Source: Ktedonosporobacter rubrisoli (GTDB taxonomy: Bacteria; Chloroflexota; Ktedonobacteria; Ktedonobacterales; Ktedonobacteraceae). From it: 64,000 nt of DNA. The notes under the pieces are model-generated. The model was not told the DNA's origin. It did not search any database and saw nothing but the letters and a program-made list of their open reading frames with translations. The DNA lies in the NCBI RefSeq assembly GCF_004208415.1, contig NZ_CP035758.1, positions 7,874,001 through 7,938,000 on the forward strand, read 5' to 3'. Position numbers and translations under genes: made by a program. Below, one piece after another: positions 24,008 to 32,947 of this stretch. Every line of letters begins with the position of its first letter. The stretch's first letter is position 1.

Positions 24008-27000
24008 ATGTTACCAGGCAGACTACTAGAGCAAATCACGCAAGAATTCGTACCCGGAACGCCTGTACATACTGTCGTTTGCGCCTTCGTTATTACGCTT
24101 CTGGAGCCGCTCTTGCAGCGCTATAAGCTGCGAGCCGCCCATAATAGGGCTAACAACGAAAGCTTGCCCCATCCTGAGCAGCAATTATCCTCCCGCCTCC
24201 TGAACGGGATCTTTGCCACACTCGCCCTCATCGCCGAGGGTCAGAAGCAGGGCGTACCTCGTCTGGCACGTCTTTTAGATAAGCACATACGCATGTATAT
24301 CACTATCTACATAGTGCATACTCTCCTCATGTGCTCCGACTACCAGCCGATGAGCTTACCAGGCGCCATCTATACTAAACTATGCAAAGAGCTCTCAAGT
24401 CTGAATATATGCGCCTTTCTGCCCGAGATCGACGAATTATTAGATACTCTGCTCCAACTGGTAGCAAGCAGCCAGCAGGCACTAGAGCAGTGGCCGCAGC
24501 CTATCCAGCTCACCCCGCTGCTTGAGGCAGATGCAAGCTACTTCACAGAGCATCTTGACGACCGGAACGCCGAGACGCTCTGTGAGCTTTGCATCTTTAG
24601 CGTGCTCATAACCTCATCAATCCAGACACCAGAAGACAGCCTGTTGGGTCCGGCTGCCCATAGACTTGCCATGAGCTTGCAGCGGCTCACGACTGACGAG
24701 CACGGCAATTACTTTACCCTTGCCTATCATAAGCTGGGCGAGACCCGTGGCCTGCTCAGCAACCAGATTCATAGCACGGTCATGCGCTATCTCAGCCGGG
24801 AGCAGTCAGATAAGCCCGCGCTTATCCCATACCTTTACTTTCCCAACGGCACAGTTTATCTAGATCCATGCAGCCAATCCGCCAGGCTCAAGCTTGATTA
24901 TCAAGAGCTGGCTGAGCTCCTGCAAGCAGACCTGCGCCGGCGCTGCTATAGCCTGATCGCTGCTGGGAATGGCCTCTTCTTTAACCAACTTGGGCGGCTC
25001 AAGTATCCCGCCTACTACCATGACTTTCTCAGCTTGCCGGAACTGTTCTCCCTGTTTGTGCGCAAAACGCTTGAGGAAAATAAGCCTCATCTCGCTCAAC
25101 GCGCCCTGGAGGTCCTGAAAAAGCAGCAGCAAGACGGCAGGCTTCCCGCCGATATTGTGCTCGATTACTCGCCGGATGGACGCATTACGATGCTTGCGCG
25201 CTTCCTCATCAACTATCAACATCTCATCGAAGAGAACCTGGTAAGGGATGCGGCTCCCCTGCGCGAGGAGCTAGAGAAGCGCCTGATAAAGCAATTTGGC
25301 ACTAAGCTATGGGATATGGCCAAGCGCATTCCACGGAGTGGCGGTTGCGGCTACCGCTTCTACTGGCTCGCAGCCCGCTATATCGCCAACCACAACCCGA
25401 CTATCTACAAAGAAGCCGGGCACAAGAAGAGCCTGCAGAAGCTCTTTGAGCAGCTTATACACGACCTGCTAAGCATAGGCGGGGAAAAGTTAGCGGCCTC
25501 GCCTCGGCTGCGCGGATGCTATCTTGCCACGTTGCCTGCCTACTTGAAACAGCAGCTCACCGCCGGCTCCTATCGGGCCTTAGGCGAGCTACCCCCTGGT
25601 GCCGCCCGGCCTTATCGACCACCTCATATGAGCCTCGCCTCGCCCATAGAGCTACCTGACGCCGCGCTACAGCTCAGGGACTACACGATTGCCAAACGTC
25701 CCCGCAATGGCCAGCTTATCTGTACCATCTGTAGCGCGGCCTATCCGGTTCTGCAGCAGGAAGAGGCCTCTATCCTCTTTCAGCCCTGGGTATATAAAAA
25801 TCGCCTGCCGCTCTTCAAGCGCGAATGCGCGGGCGGGATCTGCATAGTTTGCCTGCTGGAACAGATGCTCCGTCAGCTCTTACTTACCGATCACCTGCAG
25901 AGGCAGACCTATATCAAAGTAAGCGGCAAGGACTTTGAGGCGCAGGGCTTTAAATACTTTTTCCTCTATCCCAGCTGCTTCTTTACCCGGCCAACCTTCG
26001 CCTTGCTCAGCCACAGCATCTATAGCCTGCGCAACCTGAGGTTCATCGAGCTGGGCAAAAAGCTGCGGGAGCTTGACGACATCACGCTTGCAGACATCGC
26101 GCATTTGAGCTTCTTCCAGGCAGAAGAGGCGGACGAGCAGGTGGCAAACGCATATCGACCGCAGATGTACTTACGCGAACGAGATTCAGAGCAGCTCTAT
26201 CCCGGCTTTCTGCTCTTTGCCAAGAGCACGCTAAGTTTGCCGGGGAGCGAGGGCTACAAAAACCCGATTGTGCATTGGCTTGAGGCGGCCTGGCTCGGCC
26301 TGGCGCTTCCCCTGCTGAGCGGAGCCAGGGTTATCGTCACGGAGAGCAGCTTGCCACCCTATCATAGCGCAGCGCACTTCAGGGAAACTGTGCTTCTCGA
26401 TGCTCCGCACGCCTCTATCTACCATCTGCTCGCGGTACCATCGCCGCGGCTGTTGCTCAAAGATCTCTATGGAGAGCGCTGCCATGAAGCTGGCGCGCTT
26501 GGGGGAGCCCTGGCCATCTTTTGTCGCATGATTGAGCTGCATATCGATATCGAAGCCGTTGGCCTGGACCCCAAATTTGAGCGCTTCCCAAAACTCGTTC
26601 GCGACCTGATTACCGATCCAATGTTCATTTTTGTTCTGCTCAAAGAACAGATACGCCGCAGCCGGCTCAACGTCATTACCAGGGCCAAAGCCCGACACTA
26701 CCATACTATCTACCGTCAGCTCATCGCGTATTACCATCCGACCGAAGGAGCAAGGCACATGGCAAACAGCATCGCCCGACATGAATGGATTACCGAATTA
26801 TACCTGCGCTTCTATAGCCCGTTTGGCGAGAAAGGTTCGTGGCCCTCGCTCTACGCTATCGTCCGCCCGATCGATATCGCGACGCGCTGCATTCTCAAGG
26901 ACACGCTCAATATGAGCGCCCAGGAGATCAAGCTAGAAATGGCGCACGCGCTTTGCGCCTGGCTGGAAAGCGTGGAGAGAAAGGACGCGGTAGGCAGGGT

Positions 27001-27235
27001 ACTGGCCCACGGCATAGAGCAAAAATTGCTGGTGCTCCAATTTGTAGAAACCTTCTATCAAGAAATATTTCTTGGTTACGCCGAAGGAGAGCGTTGCTTG
27101 CTCAGCAGCCGGCTCAACCGGCTCAAGGGAGGCTGTGAACAGGCCTTTCTTATCCATCACACCACACAAGGCAAGCTGGCGCAGGCCCGTCTCGATGATC
27201 AAGAAGAAGATTGTTGCTCGCTCACGCAGCCCTGA
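24008..27235 (+). CDS. cas10d: Type I-D CRISPR large subunit Cas10d (Csc3) with degenerate HD site
   Basis: A 1075-residue large subunit of the type I-D effector, of normal family length. Csc3 hallmarks are LGETRGLLSNQIHSTVMRYL followed by LYFPNGTVYLDP, and a zinc finger with LICTICSAAYP (~residue 570) and CAGGICIVC (~605-613). In active Cas10d the N-terminal HD nuclease has H-x-LNG and HD motifs. Here the matching positions read SRLLNGIFATL and YIVHTLLM, so the His and Asp that would bind metal seem lost. ATG 24008 has an AAAGGA site. It is first of four cas genes; no cas3 stands beside it. Confidence 0.88.
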   Translation: MLPGRLLEQITQEFVPGTPVHTVVCAFVITLLEPLLQRYKLRAAHNRANNESLPHPEQQLSSRLLNGIFATLALIAEGQKQGVPRLARLLDKHIRMYITIYIVHTLLMCSDYQPMSLPGAIYTKLCKELSSLNICAFLPEIDELLDTLLQLVASSQQALEQWPQPIQLTPLLEADASYFTEHLDDRNAETLCELCIFSVLITSSIQTPEDSLLGPAAHRLAMSLQRLTTDEHGNYFTLAYHKLGETRGLLSNQIHSTVMRYLSREQSDKPALIPYLYFPNGTVYLDPCSQSARLKLDYQELAELLQADLRRRCYSLIAAGNGLFFNQLGRLKYPAYYHDFLSLPELFSLFVRKTLEENKPHLAQRALEVLKKQQQDGRLPADIVLDYSPDGRITMLARFLINYQHLIEENLVRDAAPLREELEKRLIKQFGTKLWDMAKRIPRSGGCGYRFYWLAARYIANHNPTIYKEAGHKKSLQKLFEQLIHDLLSIGGEKLAASPRLRGCYLATLPAYLKQQLTAGSYRALGELPPGAARPYRPPHMSLASPIELPDAALQLRDYTIAKRPRNGQLICTICSAAYPVLQQEEASILFQPWVYKNRLPLFKRECAGGICIVCLLEQMLRQLLLTDHLQRQTYIKVSGKDFEAQGFKYFFLYPSCFFTRPTFALLSHSIYSLRNLRFIELGKKLRELDDITLADIAHLSFFQAEEADEQVANAYRPQMYLRERDSEQLYPGFLLFAKSTLSLPGSEGYKNPIVHWLEAAWLGLALPLLSGARVIVTESSLPPYHSAAHFRETVLLDAPHASIYHLLAVPSPRLLLKDLYGERCHEAGALGGALAIFCRMIELHIDIEAVGLDPKFERFPKLVRDLITDPMFIFVLLKEQIRRSRLNVITRAKARHYHTIYRQLIAYYHPTEGARHMANSIARHEWITELYLRFYSPFGEKGSWPSLYAIVRPIDIATRCILKDTLNMSAQEIKLEMAHALCAWLESVERKDAVGRVLAHGIEQKLLVLQFVETFYQEIFLGYAEGERCLLSSRLNRLKGGCEQAFLIHHTTQGKLAQARLDDQEEDCCSLTQP

Positions 27236-27440
27236 AGGCCAGCAGGCTCTTCTGCTAGTTCGCGACTTCAAGCGGGTGTGGATCGGGAACAGGCTTGTGC
27301 GCACAGCCAGCGCTAGAACGCTCAGCCCTTTCTTTTAGCTGGAGAAGCATTTATCAAGCGAAACATGTCGGTTTGCCGCAGGATTGCTGCGCTAAGCTGA
27401 CGTATCCCTACTTAGCAGGCCAGGAGGTCGAACATCTAAT

Positions 27441-28457
27441 ATGTTTTTACGCACGATTCAGCAAGATGTGTTTCATCAAGTTATCCCCTCAAGACCAATG
27501 GGGAAATATGCCCATATCGTCATTTTACGCGAAACCAGCTCGTTCGCACTCTTCCGCACCGAGCTAGAGCTCAACTTTGCCAAAGTCAGCGCGGGCCGCA
27601 GCATCCAGCGCCTCTCTCCGATTATCAGCCGCATTGTGCTCTACAAGCGCAAACAAACCTCGCCGGAGCGCCTGACCGGGCGCGAGCTCTTGCGCCGCTA
27701 CAACCTGATCAGCGAGAGCCGGGATAATGCGGAGCTGCGCTACTGCGAATATAACAGTGAGCATTTCTGCAAACACTGCCCCGATTGCATCTATTACGGC
27801 TTCGCTATCGGCCAGGAGGGCAGCGAGAAATCTAAGATTATGGTCGATTCGGCCTTCTCCCTGCCGCACTTCGACGAGGCGCGCCAGACCATGACCTTTA
27901 ATGCTCCCTACGAACACGGCACGATGAGCCTGCATGGCGAGCTCAAGCACAGCCTGGGCGAGCAAGATCATGTACTCCCCCAGATCTTTTTTCCCTCGAT
28001 CGAGACGATTCGCGACCCGACCGAGCCCGAGTTCCTCTATGTGCTCAACAATATTCTGCGCACGCGGCGCTATGGAGCCCAGACGACGCGCGCCGGGACC
28101 GTCGAAAACCATATCGCAGCCATCATTTTTGCCGATGGCGAGATTTTTTCTAATCTCAAACTGACCCAGGCGCTCTACGATTGGCTGCAGAGCGAGTCGC
28201 AAACTCAACCTCCCGCCAACGCGTACCAGGCCGCAAATCTGCTTATCGGCATACATGAGGTGCTTCCCACGCTGCTAAAAGAAGATAGCGTGGTCGTCCA
28301 TCTGCAGCTTGAGGGATTACAGCTCAAAATGCTGCTCGCGGAAGTGAATGGCTTGCTTACCAACGAAAGCAAGCTGCTCCTGCTTTTGCGCGAGGCCTAC
28401 GCCGAATGTGATATCTACTCAAAAACGTTTGGGGCTGGCAGCAAGAGCAAAAAATAG
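27441..28457 (+). CDS. csc2: Type I-D CRISPR backbone protein Cas7d (Csc2)
   Basis: A 338-residue backbone protein that would coat the crRNA guide in the type I-D complex. Family features: RETSSFALFRTELELNF near the start, the zinc-type motif YCEYNSEHFCKHCPDCIYYG (~102-121), EKSKIMVDSAFSLP, and ILRTRRYGAQTTRAGT, where the conserved basic residues contact RNA in this family. The length is typical of Csc2. ATG 27441 has a more distant GGAGG. It lies about 200 bases after cas10d and 60 before csc1, all on the same strand. Confidence 0.92.
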   Translation: MFLRTIQQDVFHQVIPSRPMGKYAHIVILRETSSFALFRTELELNFAKVSAGRSIQRLSPIISRIVLYKRKQTSPERLTGRELLRRYNLISESRDNAELRYCEYNSEHFCKHCPDCIYYGFAIGQEGSEKSKIMVDSAFSLPHFDEARQTMTFNAPYEHGTMSLHGELKHSLGEQDHVLPQIFFPSIETIRDPTEPEFLYVLNNILRTRRYGAQTTRAGTVENHIAAIIFADGEIFSNLKLTQALYDWLQSESQTQPPANAYQAANLLIGIHEVLPTLLKEDSVVVHLQLEGLQLKMLLAEVNGLLTNESKLLLLLREAYAECDIYSKTFGAGSKSKK

Positions 28458-28516
28458 GCGAGCATGCTTTGCTACGCTCATACACAAGGACAGAAAGTTT
28501 TCTTTAGCCAGGACAA

Positions 28517-29254
28517 ATGAGTATTATGTTTGCATACATTGCGCGTTGTCATATCACTCTGCATGACAATCTTTATTACGCCAGCCACGAGTTCGGGCGC
28601 TTCTATGAGACCGAAAAATACTTGCATAATTATGGCCTGACCTACGCCCTGGGGCTGGTACGGCCAGCTCCTCCATTCTTTACTGCTTCGCAGGAGCCGC
28701 GCTATCGCGAAGATCTATACGCCACAGAGGTGGCCTACGATTACTATGTGACGCCGGCGCGCCCGCTGCATGTTGACTTTGCGCTCAACACGTTCAAGTT
28801 GATAGACGCCCATTACTACAATGTGCCCGTCAAGGAGAGCCGCAACCGCGTGGTCTTTGGTCGAGCTAAAGAGATTACGCCGGGCTCGACATTTGAATAC
28901 TTCGTCTACTCACAGATACCACGCACGCTTCCCCACTGGATACGGCTCGGCAAGTGGCTGGCTAAGGCCGAAATGAGCTACAAATGGTACAGCGTGGGCA
29001 CGGGAGAAGCGCCTATCGTCTCGCCGCCGGAAGCTCAGCGCATAGCCTGTCCGCTCAATCCGCTGGATATTGCCGATCAACAGCTCGCCACCTTCGATGT
29101 GGTGATGATGCCGCCATCTAGCCTGCTGGTCAACGTGAGCATTGTCGGTCCATGTTGCTGCCTGCCCGCCGAGCCGCTTTTTCACGACGAGCCGAGCAAG
29201 GATATTCATGTCCCTATAGGGATGCGCTACTTTGAAGGGGTGGTTAAGACTTGA
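28517..29254 (+). CDS. csc1: Type I-D CRISPR Cas5d-like protein (Csc1)
   Basis: A 245-residue protein of the Cas5 group, which caps the 5' handle of the crRNA in type I-D complexes. Csc1-like features: IARCHITLHDNLYYASHEFG, TEKYLHNYGLTYALGL, then the AHYYNVPVKESRNRVVFGRA-like central region and MPPSSLLVNVSIVGPCC near the end. Length and order (csc2-csc1-cas6) match known loci. It ends overlapping the next gene (TGATG), which suggests translational coupling. Confidence 0.9.
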   Translation: MSIMFAYIARCHITLHDNLYYASHEFGRFYETEKYLHNYGLTYALGLVRPAPPFFTASQEPRYREDLYATEVAYDYYVTPARPLHVDFALNTFKLIDAHYYNVPVKESRNRVVFGRAKEITPGSTFEYFVYSQIPRTLPHWIRLGKWLAKAEMSYKWYSVGTGEAPIVSPPEAQRIACPLNPLDIADQQLATFDVVMMPPSSLLVNVSIVGPCCCLPAEPLFHDEPSKDIHVPIGMRYFEGVVKT

Positions 29255-30183
29255 TGTGTAGACCACACGATGAGCTTTGTTCTATGTTGCTCTGTCTCCA
29301 CTCATTGACAAGAGGTCAGATCTCGGCCGGCTCGGGGCCGCATGTTCAGGCCGCGTTCCTCGATATCGTCAGGCAGGCCGATCCCGCGCTGGCGGCAAGG
29401 TTGCACGAACCTAATCTGCGCCGCCCCTATACGCTTGGCCTGTTTAAAGATACAGCTGCGGCTCCCTGCCCGCCACGGGGCCACTTGATATATGGGCAGC
29501 AAGCATTTGAGATAAAACCAGGTCAGATCTGCTGGCTGCGCATCACGACGCTTGACTATAGCGTCTTTAGTTCGTTTGTGCCCTATCTTATGGCGCTGGG
29601 AACAACGCCACAGGTGCGCATCGGCCAGCTTTACTTTGCCATCAGCCATCTTCTGCTAACCCCTGTGGCCCAGCCCGAAGCGCTTGCTGGTTGGACCGCG
29701 CGCTCTTCCTTCGCTGAACTGGCCACGCTGGAGCCGGCCCGCAGACGCTATTGCTTCCACTTTGCCAGCCCGACAGCATTTAGCCGGGGGCAAAAGGCCT
29801 GGGGTAAGCTCCTGAAGCTCTTCCCCGAGCCGGCCGACGTCTTTGAGAGCCTGGGCCGCCAGTGGGAAAACTTTGCGCCCACCGAGCTTTCTCTGTCGGC
29901 TGCCGGGCTAAGTCCCCACTGCATTGCAACCTGGTGCGAAGATAATTTGAGCATCTCACAATATCACCTGGAAACCTGCCATCTCTCGGCCCATAAGTTC
30001 GGCCTGCCTGGTTTCCAGGGCACGATTACCTATGAAGTAAAAGGCCAGCTCGACGCAACCCAGGCTTGCTGGCTCACGACCCTGGCCCGCTTTGCCCTCT
30101 TCAGTGGGGCCGGCTACAAAACGACGATGGGCATGGGACAGACGCGCTGTATTGATCTTCCCGCATATATTGCTCTTGAGTAA
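29254..30183 (+). CDS. cas6: CRISPR crRNA-processing endoribonuclease Cas6
   Basis: A ~309-residue RAMP endoribonuclease that would cut pre-crRNA. The C-terminal glycine-rich loop FSGAGYKTTMGMGQTR is diagnostic. Residues ~65-75 (PRGHLIYGQQAF) and WLRITTLDYSVFSSF form the first ferredoxin-like fold. ATG 29254 shares its first base with the csc1 stop; ATG 29284 (MLLCLHSLT), which begins at the usual first strand, is an equal alternative. The presence of cas6 implies that a CRISPR array with matching repeats exists elsewhere in the genome, as none is in this window. Confidence 0.88.
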   Translation: MCRPHDELCSMLLCLHSLTRGQISAGSGPHVQAAFLDIVRQADPALAARLHEPNLRRPYTLGLFKDTAAAPCPPRGHLIYGQQAFEIKPGQICWLRITTLDYSVFSSFVPYLMALGTTPQVRIGQLYFAISHLLLTPVAQPEALAGWTARSSFAELATLEPARRRYCFHFASPTAFSRGQKAWGKLLKLFPEPADVFESLGRQWENFAPTELSLSAAGLSPHCIATWCEDNLSISQYHLETCHLSAHKFGLPGFQGTITYEVKGQLDATQACWLTTLARFALFSGAGYKTTMGMGQTRCIDLPAYIALE

Positions 30184-30226
30184 ATATAATACAGCTTTAG
30201 GTATCTAGTAATATCTGTGTACATAA

Positions 30227-30254
30227 AAGCCCCGCTAAGCAGAAAGCGGGGCTT
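30227..30254 (+). terminator. Hairpin at the end of the cas operon
   Basis: AAGCCCCGCT (30227-30236) and AGCGGGGCTT (30245-30254) form a perfect 10-bp stem with an 8-base loop, 44 bases after the cas6 stop. There is no T run, but stem strength and position make it a good transcript-end candidate. Confidence 0.6.
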
Positions 30255-30729
30255 GATGAAGCATTTGCTGTGGCCTGAAGAACACTTGCGCGAGACCTAT
30301 CAGAGTTGGGCCTGGAATACGTGCAAACTCAACTCTAGCATAAGACAATTTGTTTTATTTCAGGCTTGCCCTCGTTGGGGAGGATTGGCGTAAGCGTATG
30401 AGACTATTCCCACTGGCTTACTTCTCTAAGATTCGCCAGAGCCAAACGATAACAGAACACAGGCATATCTCGGGCAGAGTGGCGAGAGAATGTCTGGATA
30501 GTGTCGTGGTATAACGTCCCATTCAGTTTTAGAATAAGTGCGTGCAACAGCTTGACGTGCCAAAAATGACGCTCGGCAAGCGCATCTCAACGTCACTAAC
30601 ACGTATCTGCTCATCAGACGCTTTTTACGTTTGCTCAATCAGCGTCAAGCGGAACCCTCGGAAGCCTGGCGCAAGATTTGTGCTGCCCTGAAGGCTCAGT
30701 ATGGAAATTTGATCAAAAGGAAATACAGT
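30255..30729. other. Intergenic region before the peptidase gene
   Basis: No CRISPR repeats and no intact gene are seen. The frame of the peptidase gene stays open for ~55 codons upstream of its likely start (through LRLLNQRQAEPSEAWRK). This may be a fused remnant of a lost gene or simply a chance open frame. Confidence 0.35.
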
Positions 30730-32466
30730 ATGGATACGTCTGAAACAAGATCATCGGCTTTGTTTTCACCCCTTCCAACAACAAGCGAGGCCTTTGAAGC
30801 GCTCAGCTGGTCAGAAATCGAACCCTGGTACCACGAACTGCTGAATTGCTCCCTGGCAGTTGATACGCTCGATGTCTGGATGGCTCAATGGTCAGACCTG
30901 AGTGCTCTGCTCGATGAAACGATGTATATGCGCGATATTGCCTGTACACGCGACACTGCGGATGAGACGCTTGTTCAGCGTAAGCAGCGCTTTCTGACAG
31001 AGATCTATTCCCCTGCCCAGGAGTTGGATCAGCAGATCAAAGAGCGTTTGCTGGCCAGTGGACTGGAGCCACGAGGATTTGCGATCCCCCTGCGTAATTT
31101 ACGCGCGGAGGCCTCCTTGTATCGCGCGGAGAATCTGCCACTTATCAACGAAGATAAGCTGCTCAACGATGAGTACTTCCGCATTGGCGGCGAGCAAAAA
31201 GTCGTCTGGGAAGATAAAGAAGTCCCTCTCCGCATGCTCACCACGGTGATGAAAGACCCTGATCGCGCCAGGCGTGAACGTGCCTGGCGCGTGGTAGCTG
31301 CACGTCAGCTAGAGGATCAGGATAAACTTAACACGCTATGGGTGAAAAAGATGCAATTGCGACAAAAGATTGCGCAGAATGCTGGATTCGATAATTACCG
31401 CGACTACCGCTGGAAACAGCTGCTTCGTTTTGATTATACACCTGATGATTGCAAGGCTTTCCACAAGGCTTTTGAGCGCGTGCTCATCCCAGCGGTCAGT
31501 CAGCTGAGGGAGAAACGGCGCCGCCTGCTGGGCGTCGAAACATTGCGCCCGTGGGATATGAGCGTGAATCTATATTCGCACGAAGCCCCAAGAGCGATCG
31601 CGGATGTGGCCGGTTTCTTGCGACAATTTGCTACCCTGTTTCATTTGATTGATCCGCAATTGGGTCAATACTTCAACATCATGCTTGAAGAAGGGCTCTT
31701 TGATCTGGAAACCCGACAGCACAAAGCATCTGCTGGTTATTGTATGCCACTGGAGGTCAGGCATCGCCCTTTCGTTTTTGGGCATGTGCGCTCGATTGCC
31801 AACATTCTCTCTCCAGTTTGCCACGAGGCGGGACATGCCTTTCATCTCTTTGAGATGGCTCATCTCCCCTATATTCATCAGCGCAAAATGGGAGCGCTCC
31901 CTATGGAATTTGCAGAGGTCGCTTCGACTACTATGGAACTGATCGGGTCGCTGCATCTGCATCGGGCAGGAATCTGTAGCCAGCAGGAAGCGGCTCTCTT
32001 GCGCATCGACCGCTTCGAGCATATCTTGCTAAGCTATCTGCCTATTATTATACGCGCAGATGCCTTTCAACACTGGGTCTACGATAACCTCGATCTGGCT
32101 TTGGACCCGCAGAAATGCGAAGAACAATGGATCGCGCTTTCCAGGCGTTTTCTGCCAGCGATTGATTGGGGCGGCCTGGACAGGGAACAGCGCAATGGAT
32201 GGCAGCAGTATTTGCACTTCTATTGCTACCCGTTCTATATGATTGAATATGCCTACGCTACGCTTGGGGCGTTTCAAATCTGGCGCAATTATCTCAACGA
32301 TCCGCAGAAAGCGTTGCAGCAATATCGTTATGGACTTTCTTTAGGCGCAACCCGGACGATCCCAGAACTGTATGAAGCTGCCGGAGCCAAATTTGCCTTT
32401 GACGATGCCTTGCTTGAGATGGTTCAGCGCTTAGTTGAGGAGACAATCGTTGAGCTAGAAGGGTAG
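30730..32466 (+). CDS. M3-family oligoendopeptidase
   Basis: A 578-residue zinc metallopeptidase of the PepF/M3 group, cytosolic, which cleaves oligopeptides. The zinc motif is in CHEAGHAFHLFEM (HEAGH, ~residues 366-370), with the third ligand Glu in MEFAEVASTTMELIG about 25 residues later. The helical N-terminal half (ETMYMRDIACTRDTADETL) is typical. ATG 30730 is chosen because AAAAGGA stands eight bases upstream; the longer frame to 30631 lacks a site. It follows the cas operon but probably has its own promoter. Confidence 0.92.
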   Translation: MDTSETRSSALFSPLPTTSEAFEALSWSEIEPWYHELLNCSLAVDTLDVWMAQWSDLSALLDETMYMRDIACTRDTADETLVQRKQRFLTEIYSPAQELDQQIKERLLASGLEPRGFAIPLRNLRAEASLYRAENLPLINEDKLLNDEYFRIGGEQKVVWEDKEVPLRMLTTVMKDPDRARRERAWRVVAARQLEDQDKLNTLWVKKMQLRQKIAQNAGFDNYRDYRWKQLLRFDYTPDDCKAFHKAFERVLIPAVSQLREKRRRLLGVETLRPWDMSVNLYSHEAPRAIADVAGFLRQFATLFHLIDPQLGQYFNIMLEEGLFDLETRQHKASAGYCMPLEVRHRPFVFGHVRSIANILSPVCHEAGHAFHLFEMAHLPYIHQRKMGALPMEFAEVASTTMELIGSLHLHRAGICSQQEAALLRIDRFEHILLSYLPIIIRADAFQHWVYDNLDLALDPQKCEEQWIALSRRFLPAIDWGGLDREQRNGWQQYLHFYCYPFYMIEYAYATLGAFQIWRNYLNDPQKALQQYRYGLSLGATRTIPELYEAAGAKFAFDDALLEMVQRLVEETIVELEG

Positions 32467-32947
32467 CTTGAGCGTGAGCAGACGGCGTGAACCAGTGTTC
32501 GGTGCCGTTACTCACGGCTCGTGCTGCAAAATTTGTTACATTCACCTAATTGAGAGGTTTATAACTCCGGGATCATGATATATCGGTGCCGAGAAAACTA
32601 CCGGTATAGCCCCATTAATCGGTGAAAGGTCAGGGTGTGACACCTCGTGCAAGCATTCATTGCAAGAAACAGGGGTTCCCATTCGGCTATTCGGAAAACT
32701 GCGTGGAATCCGTTCCCATTTTCACATCTTGCAATGGTACAGCTTACGTGGGATCGTGTGAAAATTTCACAAGAAAGATAGGATGAGGCGTATGAGAGCA
32801 ATTGTTGTCAACTGTTCATCTACTCTTACACATACCTGCTAGAATCAGTGACGCCTCATATCGGTAGAGAAATGTGAAGCTATTCATAGTTTCCAGGCAG
32901 CTGTTCAGGTAGGACAGTCAAAAAATTTGTTGATAGGAGATTACCAG
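32467..32947. other. Intergenic region carrying one arm of a long inverted repeat and an operator-like palindrome
   Basis: It holds the 31-bp repeat at 32637-32667 and the perfect palindrome TGTGAAA-A-TTTCACA at 32757-32771, a likely regulator site about 180 bases before the toxin-domain gene. Otherwise no gene is seen. Confidence 0.5.
32637..32667 (+). repeat. 31-bp inverted repeat, left arm
   Basis: Begins GTGACACCTCGTGCAAGCAT. The exact reverse complement lies at 35620-35650. The arm also has internal dyad symmetry (TGCAA...TTGCA). Together the arms bracket a ~3.0-kb segment with the TNT-domain and SDR genes. Confidence 0.85.

Noticed and set aside
24008..27235. Reading the large CRISPR subunit as a type III Cas10
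   Set aside because: The neighbours are csc2 and csc1 and the LGETRGLL and zinc-finger segments fit Cas10d; no GGDD cyclase motif was noticed.
27564..28256. 230-codon minus-strand frame over csc2
   Set aside because: Antisense shadow of a well-supported cas gene; no ribosome site or family.
30426..30638. 70-codon minus-strand frame before the peptidase gene
   Set aside because: No ribosome site, no recognisable family, and poor protein-like composition.
23194..30730. CRISPR array expected next to the cas operon
   Set aside because: No repeated 28-40-bp units with spacers were found upstream or downstream of the four cas genes.
30730..32466. M3 peptidase as the leader peptidase of the precursor peptides
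   Set aside because: It is 13 kb away and belongs to general oligoendopeptidases; no link in the sequence.
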